NCBI RefSeq assembly: GCF_005889735.1
Contig: NZ_VCKY01000088.1
Span: 1 to 39,431 of the forward strand
Direction: 5' to 3'
Source: Nonomuraea turkmeniaca
Lineage (GTDB): Bacteria; Actinomycetota; Actinomycetes; Streptosporangiales; Streptosporangiaceae
Length of the DNA: 39,431 nucleotides
Shown: in pieces, positions 7,392 through 16,300 of the stretch
Numbering within the stretch: the stretch's first letter is position 1
How the letters are laid out: every line of letters starts with the position of its first letter
Position numbers and translations under genes: made by a program
The notes under the pieces: model-generated
What the model saw: only the letters and a program-made list of their open reading frames with translations
The model's database searches: none
Told to the model about the DNA's origin: nothing

Positions 7392-7468
7392 AAGCCTAGG
7401 AAACCACCCGTGCGACCCGTTCACCCACTCGGTGCCTGAGGACTCGCTCGCGGTGTCTCGGGCGAGCG

Positions 7469-8482
7469 TCAGGAGACGCCGGGCGGTGACGTGGAGTCGC
7501 GGATGACGAGCTGGCAGGGCATCTTGTGCACGCCGGGCGTCGCCTTGCCGTCGATGGCCGCGAACAGGTGCTGGGCCGCCGTCCTGCCCAGCAGCTCCAG
7601 GTTCATGTCCACGGTCGTCAGCGCGGGCCGGGTCTCGGTGGACAGGACCTCCCAGTTGTCGTAGCCGACCACCGCGATGTCGTCGGGCACCCGCCGCCCC
7701 CGCTCCCGCGCCGTCTCCACGAACCCGGCCGCGACCTGGTCGCTGCCGCAGAATACGGCGTCGATCTCGGGCTCGGACATGAGCAGCATCTCGGCCGCGT
7801 GCCGCCCCCATCGCTGCGACCACGGCCCCGACAACGTCTGACCGACCTGCTCGAGACCGGCCTCGGCCAACGCCAGACGCAGCCCTTCCTCGCGGTCTCG
7901 GGCGGCCTTGTAGTGGGTGGGTCCGGTGACGTGCGCGATCCGGCGACGTCCCATGGCCAGCAGGTGGTTGACGGCCATGGCCGCGGCCCCCACGTCGTCC
8001 GGCACGAACGACACGTCGTCGGGGTCCTCGGACGGCCCGTACGCGTACACGACCGGCACCGGCAGGTCCTTGCTCACCGACGGCCGCGGGTTGGTGCTCT
8101 CGCCCACCACGATCAGCCCGTCCACCCGGCGTGACAGCAGGGCCCGCAGATGGTACTGCTCCCTGATCGCGTCGCCGCGCGCGTCACAGAGGAGCACGGC
8201 CATTTCGCCGGCGCCGAACGCGTTCTCCGCGCCGAGCAGCACCGGGATGCCGAACCGGCCGACGCTGTCGGAGGTCAGCAGCCCCACCGTGCGGGTCTGG
8301 CCCGACAGCAGCCCCCTGGCCAGAGCGTTGGGCTGGAAGGAGAGCTCCGCCGCGGCGGCCAGCACCCGCTCGCGCGTGGCCGCTCGCACATCCTGGCGCC
8401 CGTTGAGCGCCTTGGACGCCGTGGCGATCGACACCCCCGCCAGCGAGGCCACATCGCTGATGGTCGCCCGCTTAGTCGCCAT
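7469..8482 (-). CDS. LacI-family transcriptional regulator (LacI-2)
   Basis: About 337 residues. The helix-turn-helix is KRATISDVASLAGVSIATAS followed by KALNGRQDVRAATRERV, then a sugar-binding domain with VFCGSDQVAAGFVETARERG and VVGYDNWEVLSTETRPALTTV, the usual effector-domain signatures. ATG 8482 (MATKRATIS) is chosen over the upstream in-frame start at 8536 because all LacI proteins begin just before this helix. It is divergent from the binding-protein gene of the sugar importer, so it very likely represses the importer and hydrolase operon. The inducer is plausibly an arabino-oligosaccharide or arabinose. Confidence 0.93.
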   Translation of the reverse strand: MATKRATISDVASLAGVSIATASKALNGRQDVRAATRERVLAAAAELSFQPNALARGLLSGQTRTVGLLTSDSVGRFGIPVLLGAENAFGAGEMAVLLCDARGDAIREQYHLRALLSRRVDGLIVVGESTNPRPSVSKDLPVPVVYAYGPSEDPDDVSFVPDDVGAAAMAVNHLLAMGRRRIAHVTGPTHYKAARDREEGLRLALAEAGLEQVGQTLSGPWSQRWGRHAAEMLLMSEPEIDAVFCGSDQVAAGFVETARERGRRVPDDIAVVGYDNWEVLSTETRPALTTVDMNLELLGRTAAQHLFAAIDGKATPGVHKMPCQLVIRDSTSPPGVS

Positions 8483-8483
8483 G

Positions 8484-8493
8484 CTTTCGAAAC
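8484..8493. promoter_or_regulatory. Palindrome at the LacI-2 start, operator candidate
   Basis: CTTTCGAAAC contains the perfect 8-bp palindrome TTTCGAAA (8485-8492), 2-3 bases before the LacI-2 ATG on its strand. Its position over the ribosome-binding region fits autoregulation. A related element is at 8562-8573. Confidence 0.4.
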
Positions 8494-8535
8494 CCTTTTC
8501 GGTCGGCTGTGAACTGCATAGAACCCTAACACCCA

Positions 8536-8564
8536 TTGACAGTGAGACAGGTTTCTTCTACGTT
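8536..8564 (+). promoter_or_regulatory. Promoter of the sugar importer operon
   Basis: TTGACA (8536-8541) is a perfect -35 and TACGTT (8559-8564) a fair -10 with a 17-base spacer. It faces the binding-protein gene 31 bases further on. An AGGAG ribosome-binding site lies at 8584-8588. Confidence 0.6.
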
Positions 8565-8573
8565 TCCGAAAAC
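8562..8573. promoter_or_regulatory. Operator candidate overlapping the -10
   Basis: GTTTCCGAAAAC matches its own reverse complement at 10 of 12 positions and overlaps the end of the -10 hexamer of the importer promoter. It resembles the TTTCGAAA site at the LacI-2 start, so one regulator could bind both sides of this divergent promoter. Confidence 0.4.
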
Positions 8574-8594
8574 CTTTAAGTCCAGGAGCACATC

Positions 8595-9875
8595 ATGAGA
8601 CGAAGGCTGGCCGGGATCTCCCTTCTCGGTGTGTTAGCGCTCACAGCAGCGGCCTGCGGCAGCGGCGGAGGCGACGGCGGAGGCGGGGGCAGCACGCAAG
8701 CCGCGGACACTCCCGTGACTATCACGATGTGGACCCGCGCCGCCACGCAGACGCAGAGCGAGCGGCTGGTCCAGGAGTACAACAAGACCCACAAGAACCA
8801 GGTGAAGCTCACCGTCATCCCCACGGACAACTACCAGCCGCGCATCGCCGCGGCGGCAGGTGCCAAGCAACTGCCCGACGTGTTCGCGGCCGACGTCATC
8901 TTCGTCCCGAACTACACCTCACAAGGCCTGTTCATGGACATCACGGACAGGGTCAACGCCCTGCCGCACAAGGCCGGGCTCGCGCCCTCGCACATGAAGC
9001 TGGGCACGCTCGACGGCAAGATGTACACCCTGCCGCACACCCTTGACCTGTCGGTCTGGTTCTGGAACAAGGACCTGTACGAGAAGGCCGGGCTCGACCC
9101 CGAGCAGGGCCCGAAGACGCTGAAGGAGTTCGCCCAGCACGCCACCACCATCCAGGAGAAGCTGGGCAAGGACGGCAAGGTCCACGGCACGTTCTTCGGC
9201 GGCAACTGCGGCGGCTGCTACGTCTTCACGTTCTGGCCCTCCGTCTGGGCCTCCGGCGGCCAGGTCATGAACGCCGAGGGCACGCAGTCGCTCAACGACC
9301 AGGCCGCGATGACCGACGTCTTCAAGATCTACCGCGAGCTGTACGAGAAGAAGGCCACCGGCCCGACGGCCAAGGAGGAGCAGGGCCCGACCTGGACCGG
9401 CTTCTTCCCCAAGGGTGAGATCGGCGTCATGCCGATGCCCTCGACCACGCTGGGCCTGATGCCGAAGGACATGAAGATCGGTGTCACCCCGATCGCCGGC
9501 CCCGACGGCGGTGAGTCGACGTTCGTCGGCGGCGACTCCGTCGGCATCTCCTCCACCAGCAAGAACGCCGACGCCGCCTGGGAGTTCCTGTCCTGGACGG
9601 TCTCCGACCAGGCCCAGGTCGAGGTCATGGCCAAGAACAAGGACGTGCTCGCCCGCACCGACCTGGCCAGCAACAAGTACTCCGCCGAGGACCCGCGCGT
9701 GGTGCTGATCAACTCGCTGGTGGCCAAGGGCCAGACCCCGTTCGCGCTGCGCTTCGGGCAGACGTTCAACGACCCGCAGGGCCCGTGGCTGCGCTACGCC
9801 CGCGAGGCCGTGTTCGGTGACGTCTCGAAGCTGCCGCAGCTCAACGCCGAGATAACGAAGTCGCTGCAACAATGA
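8595..9875 (+). CDS. Sugar ABC transporter solute-binding lipoprotein
   Basis: A 426-residue extracellular binding protein of the sugar (MalE-like) class. It has a lipoprotein signal peptide, MRRRLAGISLLGVLALTAAAC, with lipobox LTAAAC and lipidated C21, then a Gly/Ser linker and the binding domain starting VTITMWTRA. Aromatic residues are frequent (WFWNKDLYEKAGLDP, FWPSVWASGG), as expected for sugar stacking. The start has AGGAG with a good spacer. It is the first gene of an operon with two permeases and a GH127 enzyme. No ATPase gene is present; actinomycete importers of this type usually share the MsiK ATPase encoded elsewhere. Codon 14 is a rare TTA that lies within a lac-operator-like sequence (8632-8645). 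Confidence 0.95.
   Translation: MRRRLAGISLLGVLALTAAACGSGGGDGGGGGSTQAADTPVTITMWTRAATQTQSERLVQEYNKTHKNQVKLTVIPTDNYQPRIAAAAGAKQLPDVFAADVIFVPNYTSQGLFMDITDRVNALPHKAGLAPSHMKLGTLDGKMYTLPHTLDLSVWFWNKDLYEKAGLDPEQGPKTLKEFAQHATTIQEKLGKDGKVHGTFFGGNCGGCYVFTFWPSVWASGGQVMNAEGTQSLNDQAAMTDVFKIYRELYEKKATGPTAKEEQGPTWTGFFPKGEIGVMPMPSTTLGLMPKDMKIGVTPIAGPDGGESTFVGGDSVGISSTSKNADAAWEFLSWTVSDQAQVEVMAKNKDVLARTDLASNKYSAEDPRVVLINSLVAKGQTPFALRFGQTFNDPQGPWLRYAREAVFGDVSKLPQLNAEITKSLQQ
8632..8645. promoter_or_regulatory. Intragenic lac-operator-like site in the binding-protein gene
   Basis: TGTTAGCGCTCACA differs from the ideal symmetric lac half-sites TGTGAGCGCTCACA by one base. It lies in codons 13-17 of the binding-protein signal peptide, about 70 bases past the -10. 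A 17-base context (8631-8647) is repeated exactly at 13370-13386 in another gene. Confidence 0.55.
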
Positions 9876-10786
9876 CCTTGACGATCACGCGATCCGGGCG
9901 GCGGCCGGCACACTCCGCGCCGTCCGCCCGGTGGCGGAGCAGGAAGGTCCAGGGCTGGCTGTACGCGGCGCCGACGGCGGTCATCGTGGGCGTGCTCTTC
10001 ATCGCGCCCCTGGTGCTGGTCGTGTGGATGTCGCTCAACCGCTGGCCCCTGCTCGGCCAGGCCACGTTCAACGCTCCCACCAACTACGTCAAGATCGCCG
10101 ACAACCCGCTCTTCGTCGACGCCGTCCTCTTCACCCTCAAATACACCGCCATCACCACCGTCCTGCTGTCCGCGGTGGCGCTGGGCCTGGCCCTGCTGGT
10201 GCAGGATCGCAAGCCGGGCATCGGGTTCTTCAGGACGGCCTTCTTCCTGCCCGGCGCGGTCGGCTTCGCCGCGGCCGGGTTGCTGTTCTACGGCATGCTG
10301 AACAACGACTTCGGCCCCATCGACCCCATGCTCCAGTCGCTGGGCATCACCGACGAGCCGGTGAAGTGGATCGGCACGCCCAACATGGCGCTGTTCTCCA
10401 CGATCACGCTGGTGATCTGGCGCTTCGCCGGGTTCAACATGCTGATCCTGCTGACCGGCCTGCAGGCCATCCCGACCGAGGTGTACGAGGCCGCGCGGAG
10501 CGACGGCGCCAACCGCTGGCAGGTCTTCACCAAGATCACGCTGCCGCTGCTGCGCCCGACGCTGGCGCTGATGCTCATCCTCAGCATCACGGGCTCGCTG
10601 CTGGCCTTCGACCAGTTCTTCGTCTTCACCAACGGCGGCCCGGACAACAGCACGGTCTCCATGGTCATGGTCGTCTACCGCGACGCGTTCTTCCGCTTCG
10701 ACCTCGGCGGCGCCGCGGCGCTGTCGGTCGTGCTGCTCGTGGCCCTCGTCGGGCTCAACACGGTGATGATGCGGAGGCTGCGATGA
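9872..10786 (+). CDS. Sugar ABC transporter permease 1
   Basis: A 304-residue inner-membrane permease of the MalF-like class. The N-terminal cytoplasmic tail is basic; about six membrane spans follow, starting at LYAAPTAVIVGVLFIAPLVL. The cytoplasmic EAA loop that docks the ATPase is clear near residues 206-225 (EAARSDGANRWQVFTKITLP). The start overlaps the binding-protein stop by 4 bases, so translation is coupled. Together with the second permease and the lipoprotein it forms one importer that depends on an ATPase supplied from elsewhere. The likely cargo is an arabino-oligosaccharide, inferred from the downstream GH127 gene only. Confidence 0.94.
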   Translation: MTLTITRSGRRPAHSAPSARWRSRKVQGWLYAAPTAVIVGVLFIAPLVLVVWMSLNRWPLLGQATFNAPTNYVKIADNPLFVDAVLFTLKYTAITTVLLSAVALGLALLVQDRKPGIGFFRTAFFLPGAVGFAAAGLLFYGMLNNDFGPIDPMLQSLGITDEPVKWIGTPNMALFSTITLVIWRFAGFNMLILLTGLQAIPTEVYEAARSDGANRWQVFTKITLPLLRPTLALMLILSITGSLLAFDQFFVFTNGGPDNSTVSMVMVVYRDAFFRFDLGGAAALSVVLLVALVGLNTVMMRRLR

Positions 10787-11547
10787 GCCGTTACCTCACG
10801 TTGTCCGCCCTGGCGGTGCTGTTCCTGTTCCCGTTGGTGTGGAGCGGCTACGCCTCGCTGGAGGAGCCGGCCAACTACCTGGAGATGGCCCAGTTCGGTG
10901 AGGGCGTCGGCACGTACGCGACCAACAGCCTGCTGGTCTCCGTCATGACCGTGGCGGGCACGCTGATCGTCTCCGCGCTCGGCGGCTACGGTTTCGCCCG
11001 TTTCGATTTCCCTGGCAAGAATCTGCTGTTCCTGGCCACGCTGGCGATTCTCATGGTGCCGTACGCGACGATCCTCATCCCGCTCTACGTGCTGCTCGGC
11101 TACATCGGGCTGCAGAACTCGCTGGTCGGGTTGTCGCTGGTGTTCGTGATGTTCCAGCTGCCTTTCGCGCTGTTCATGATGCGCAACGCGTTCGAGGCGC
11201 TGCCGCGCGAGCTGGAGGAGGCGGCGCTGGTGGACGGCTGCGGCACCTTCCGCGCCTTCACCAGGATCCTGCTGCAGGCCGTGCGGCCCGCGCTGATCAC
11301 GGTGGGCCTGTTCGCGTTCCTCGCCTCGTGGAACGACTTCTTCGCGCCGCTCATCCTGCTCAACGACGGCGCCTCGTTCACCCTGCCGGTGGCCGTGGTC
11401 AGCATGACGCAGCAGACGTTCGGTGCGATCGACTACGGCATGCTCCAGGCCGGCGTCATGGTCATGGCCTTCCCCTGTCTCATCCTCTTCATCGTGTTGC
11501 AGCGCCACTACGTGCGCGGATTCATGTCAGGAGCTCTGCGTGGCTAA
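10783..11547 (+). CDS. Sugar ABC transporter permease 2
   Basis: A 254-residue permease of the MalG-like class with six predicted spans, beginning directly in the first span (LTLSALAVLFLFPLVWSGY). The EAA loop is at about residues 146-165 (EEAALVDGCGTFRAFTRILL). ATG 10783 overlaps the stop of permease 1 as ATGA. It is slightly short at the N-terminus compared with typical MalG-like proteins of about 275-300 residues, because the usual cytoplasmic lead-in is missing. Its stop overlaps the start of the GH127 gene, so the operon continues without a gap. Confidence 0.94.
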   Translation: MSRYLTLSALAVLFLFPLVWSGYASLEEPANYLEMAQFGEGVGTYATNSLLVSVMTVAGTLIVSALGGYGFARFDFPGKNLLFLATLAILMVPYATILIPLYVLLGYIGLQNSLVGLSLVFVMFQLPFALFMMRNAFEALPRELEEAALVDGCGTFRAFTRILLQAVRPALITVGLFAFLASWNDFFAPLILLNDGASFTLPVAVVSMTQQTFGAIDYGMLQAGVMVMAFPCLILFIVLQRHYVRGFMSGALRG

Positions 11548-13336
11548 TCCCGTCCTGCCCTCATCGGGCGTCCTGTCCCCACTCGGCCTCGACGCGGTGC
11601 GCCTCTCGCCCGGTTTCTGGGGCGACCGGGTGGCGCTCAACCGTGAGGTCACCATCGCCCACTGCCAGGAATGGGAAGAACGCGAGGGCTGGATCGGCAA
11701 CTTCCGGGGCGAGCGCCCCCGCAGGGGCCGGGAGTTCAGCGACTCGGAGATCTACAAGCTGCTGGAGGCCATGGCCTGGGCCGACCATCCGGGGCTGCCG
11801 GCGCTGGCCGAGACCGTTGCTCAGGCCCAGGAAGGCGACGGCTACATCAACACGCGCTGGTCCGGCAGCCGCTACACCGACTTCGAATGGGGCCACGAGC
11901 TCTACTGCTACGGCCACCTCATCCAGGCCGGGGTGGCCAGGCTGCGCATGCACGGCGAGGACCGGCTGACGCAGGTGGCGGTGCGGGCCGCCGACCACGT
12001 CTGCCGCCGCTTCATGGAGGGCACGGAGACCTGCGGTCACCCCGTGATCGAGATGGCGCTCGTCGAGCTCTACCGGGCGACCGGGGCCGAGCGGTACCTG
12101 GAGATGGCCAAGCGCTTCGTCGAGCGGCGCGGCCTGCCCGCGCTCGCCGAGATCCACTTCGGCCGCGGCTATTTCCAGGACGACGTGCCGGTCCGCCAGG
12201 CGCAGGTGTTCCGCGGGCACGCCGTACGGGCGCTCTACCTCGCCTCCGGCGTGGTGGACGTGGCCGTCGAGACCGGCGACCAGGAGCTGCTGAAAGCGGT
12301 CGAGGCGCAGTGGGAGCGGACGATCGCCCGGCGTACGCACCTGACCGGCGGCATGGGGTCGCGGCACATCGACGAGTCGTTCGGCGACGACTACGAGCTG
12401 CCGCCGGACCGCGCCTACAACGAGACCTGCGCGAGCATCGCGTCCATCATGCTGGCGCACCGGCTGCTGCTGGCCACCGGCGACGCCCGCTACGCCGACC
12501 TGGCCGAGCGCACCCTGTACAACATGCTCGCCACCGGCGTGGCGCTGGACGGCCGGACGTTCTTCTACGCCAACCCGCTGCAGGTACGGGTGCCCGCGGT
12601 GCCGCTCGAAGGCGTGAACCACGCCGCCGAGGGCGGGTTGCGCTCGCCCTGGTTCGACGTGTCCTGCTGCCCGAACAACATCGCCCGCACACTGGCCTCC
12701 CTGCCCGCCTACATGGCCACGACCGCGGCGGACGGTCTGCAGATCCACCACTTCACGCCGTCGGAGATCCGGAGCGGCGGGCTGGCGGTGCGGGTGGAGA
12801 CCGGCTACCCGTGGGACGGAGCGGTGACGGTCCGGGTGCTGGAGGACGGCGACGGGCGGATCAAGCTGCGCGTCCCGGCCTGGGCGTCGGACGCGAGGCT
12901 CGCGCACGGCGGGACGGTCCGCGAGGTGACCCCGGGGTACGCGGTCGCCGACGGCCCCTGGCGGGCGGGTGACGAGCTCCGGCTGGAGCTGCCGATGCCG
13001 CCGCGGTGGACGTTCCCCAACAGCAAGATCGACGCGCTTCGGGGGTGCGCGGCGGTCGAGCGGGGTCCGCTCGTTTACTGCGCCGAGTCCGTGGGCGACG
13101 AGCCGCCGCTGGCCGAGCTGGCCGTGCGGGTCCAGCCACCCGCGGAGCACGCGGCGAACGGCGTGGTCGAGCTCGAGGTCGAGGCGGCGCTCGGCGACAG
13201 CGACGGCGACGGCTGGCCCTACTCGCCGGCGCGGAACGACCGCATGGACGCCTCGGACGTGCGGCTGCGGCTCATCCCTTACCACCGGTGGGGCAACCGG
13301 GGTCCCGCGACCATGCGTGTATGGCTGCCTATCTGA
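11540..13336 (+). CDS. GH127 beta-L-arabinofuranosidase
   Basis: A 598-residue cytoplasmic glycosidase (no signal peptide) of the GH127 / former DUF1680 family. The family cleaves terminal beta-L-arabinofuranose, with a Zn-bound Cys as nucleophile. By alignment from memory with Bifidobacterium longum HypBA1 (E322, E338, C340, C417, C418), the residues here are E279 in RHIDESFG, E295 and C297 in YNETCASI, and C376-C377 in DVSCCPNN. The spacing matches closely. GTG 11540 is chosen: AGGAG lies 6 bases before it and the protein length fits. It overlaps permease 2 by 8 bases. Its place after the importer implies it trims sugars after uptake. Confidence 0.93.
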   Translation: MANPVLPSSGVLSPLGLDAVRLSPGFWGDRVALNREVTIAHCQEWEEREGWIGNFRGERPRRGREFSDSEIYKLLEAMAWADHPGLPALAETVAQAQEGDGYINTRWSGSRYTDFEWGHELYCYGHLIQAGVARLRMHGEDRLTQVAVRAADHVCRRFMEGTETCGHPVIEMALVELYRATGAERYLEMAKRFVERRGLPALAEIHFGRGYFQDDVPVRQAQVFRGHAVRALYLASGVVDVAVETGDQELLKAVEAQWERTIARRTHLTGGMGSRHIDESFGDDYELPPDRAYNETCASIASIMLAHRLLLATGDARYADLAERTLYNMLATGVALDGRTFFYANPLQVRVPAVPLEGVNHAAEGGLRSPWFDVSCCPNNIARTLASLPAYMATTAADGLQIHHFTPSEIRSGGLAVRVETGYPWDGAVTVRVLEDGDGRIKLRVPAWASDARLAHGGTVREVTPGYAVADGPWRAGDELRLELPMPPRWTFPNSKIDALRGCAAVERGPLVYCAESVGDEPPLAELAVRVQPPAEHAANGVVELEVEAALGDSDGDGWPYSPARNDRMDASDVRLRLIPYHRWGNRGPATMRVWLPI

Positions 13337-13354
13337 ACCCTCTGGAGTATGCAC

Positions 13355-16300
13355 ATGCGTCTCTTAGCCGTGTTAGCGCTCACAGCGTCCCTTGTCGCGT
13401 TACCTTCCGCGGCGGTAGCGGTGGATGACCTCGGCATGCCGGTGTTCACGGGTGCCGACCCCGTGCCCGACGAGCCGGTCGGCTACCACCCGCGCAAGAT
13501 GATGGAGGAGATCTACAAGAAGGAGAAGGGCGGCGACTCGTACTGGATCGACCGCATGCTGGCCCGGCCGGGCGACGACCCGGCAGGCCCGTGGTTGATG
13601 ACGCGCGGGCGGGCGCTGTTCATGAAGGAGCATGATCCCAGGAAGATCGGGTTCGGCGGGTACGCCGCCTACTGGGAGAGCATCGACAACCGGGACGCGT
13701 ACACGATCTCGTTCGGGACCGACCTGAGCGAGGACGTGTCCAAGCGGCTGCAGATGCCCAGCCACTGGAGCGGCCAGTACGCCGGGGACGGGCTGTCGGT
13801 CGGCGTGAAGAAGTTCATCACGCACGAGAACGTGGCCGTGACGACGTTGGAGATCACCAACACGGGGTCGGCGGCGACGTCGGTCCCGATCACGGTCACC
13901 TCGCCCTACACCAAGGCGGCCGACGGCGACCGGGAGCTGACCGGCGCGGTGTTCGCCAAGAACAAGCTGACCACGATCTTCCCGAGGCTCAGCGGTGACG
14001 GGCTGAAGGTCGCGGACGGCGCGCTCAAGGGCGCCGTCACGGTCGCGCCGGGCAAGACCGTGCGGACCAAGGTCCAGATGGGCTTCGTCACCGAGGAGCT
14101 CGCCGGGTCGCGGGCGGAGTACGACGGCTACAAGGGCCGCTCGCCGGAGCAGGCGCTACGGCGGCAGCTGCAGGACTACAACGCATGGTGGGCGGAGAAC
14201 GTCCCCTACATCGACGTGCCCGACGAGAACATCAAGAAGTTCGTGTACTACCGCTGGTGGCTCATGCGCTTCAACTTCCTCGACGCCGACATCCCCGGGA
14301 ACGACTACCAGTTCCCGACGTCGGTGGAGGGCGCGCTGGGCTACAACAACGCGATCGTGCTGACCGTGCCGATGTTCGTCCAGGACCTGAAGTACCTGCG
14401 CAACCCGATCTACTCGTACGGGCCGTGGGTGTCGGCGGGCGAGGTGTCGCGCAACTCCAAGTACACCGACAACCCGGGCGACCCGGAGAACTGGTCGAAC
14501 AGCTACACGCAGTACATCTCGGCGGCGGCCCTGGAGAGCTACCAGATCCACGGCGGGCAGCCGCAGATCCTGCGGAACCTCGCCCGGTACGCCGAGAAGG
14601 ACGTCTACGGGCAGCTCGACGCCTACGACTCCAACAAGAACGGCGTCATCGAGTACGACTGGGAGGCCATGACCGGCAACGACGCCGACGCGGTGTCGTT
14701 CCACTACTACGACCGGGCGAACGAGCGGCTCGAAGGCGCGTACGTCTACGCGAACGCGATGGCGGCGGCGCAGGCGTACGAGCTGTCGGGTGACCGGGCG
14801 AAGGCCACCGAGATGCGCGGCGTGGCCGACAAGGTTCGCAACGGGATCCTCACCCTGCTGTGGGACGAGCAGAACAAGTTGTTCAAGCACCGCGACCTCC
14901 AGACGGGCAACCTGATCCCGTGGAAGGAGTCGAACAACTACATCCCGTACGCGACCGGTCTCGTGCCGACAGATGACCCGAAATATCGGGAGGCGCTGCG
15001 GTTGTGGGCTGACCCCGCCGAATATCCGATCTTCCCGGCGTACACCGCCAACCAGAAGGACAAGGCCGAGGCGGCCGAGGCCGGGATCCCTGGCTCGAAC
15101 AACTTCTCGCAGATCAACTCGACCCGGAACTTCGCGTTCTTCTCCAAGGCGATGCGGCAGTACCAGACGCCGTACATCACGGCCGACCAGTACAAGCAGC
15201 TGCTCTACTGGAACGCCTGGTCGCAGTACGTCGGCGGGGACACCCGCTACCCCGACGCCAACGAGTTCTGGGCCAATTGGGACCAGGCCACCAAGACCAT
15301 CGGCTACCGCTCCTGGATCCACCACACGATCCTGGGCAGCAGCAACTGGACCGTCATCGAGGACGTCATGGGTCTGCGCCCGCGGTCGGACGGCAAGGTC
15401 GAGCTCTGGCCGGTGGACATCGGCTGGGACCACTTCACCGTCAACGGCATCAACTACCGGGGCAACGACCTGACCATCGTGTGGGACAAGCCGGGTGACG
15501 GGACCACGCACTACGCCGGCGTGCCCGAGGGGTACTCGATCCTCATCGACGGCAAGCGCAAGGTCACCCTGTCCGGTCTCGAGCACGCGGTGTGGGACCC
15601 GAAGACCGGCCAGGTCGAGGGCGGCACCGTGGTGCACGCCGAGAAGGCCGCAGGGATGAAGGCCCCCGTCCAGGTCGAGCTCGAAGGCGACCGGGTCGAG
15701 GACCTGTTCCAGAAGGCCGGCGTGGATCTGCGCTCCACCCGCCCCAACCTGGTCAAGTCCGCCACCGCCTCCCACGGCGACCCCGCCGGCGCGGTGGACG
15801 GGTTCACGATCAACGAGCCGTACTGGGGAAGCAAGGGCTCAGGCAAGAGCCAGGACTGGCTGGAGGTGGACCTCGGCTCGGCCCAGACGGTCGACCAGGT
15901 CAAGCTGTACTTCTCCAACGACCGCAAGGCGGCCGGGTACAGCGAGCCCGCCTTCTACTCGGTGCAGTACCAGGACGGCGACACCTGGAAGGACGTGCCG
16001 AGGCAGGCGAAGAAACCGGTCTACCCGCGGGCGAACCTCAACGAGGTGCGCTTCCCGGCCATCACGGCGCAGAAGCTACGCGTTCTGGTCACGCACCGGC
16101 CCGGCTACGCCACGGGTCTGAAGGAGGTCCAGGCGTACCGGACGGGCATGGACGCCGGCTCGGTCACCAACCGGGCCCCGTACGTGGCGGCCGTGGTCGA
16201 TCCCACCTTCAGCCGCCCGGGCCAGGCCAGGATCGACGCGGTGGCCAAGGACGACGCGCGGCCGTCGGGCACGCTCACCACTCAGTGGACCAAGGTCGAC

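Noticed and set aside
8331..8536. N-terminal extension of LacI-2 from 8536
   Set aside because: The extra 18 residues have no place in LacI proteins, overlap the promoter region, and ATG 8482 matches the family start.
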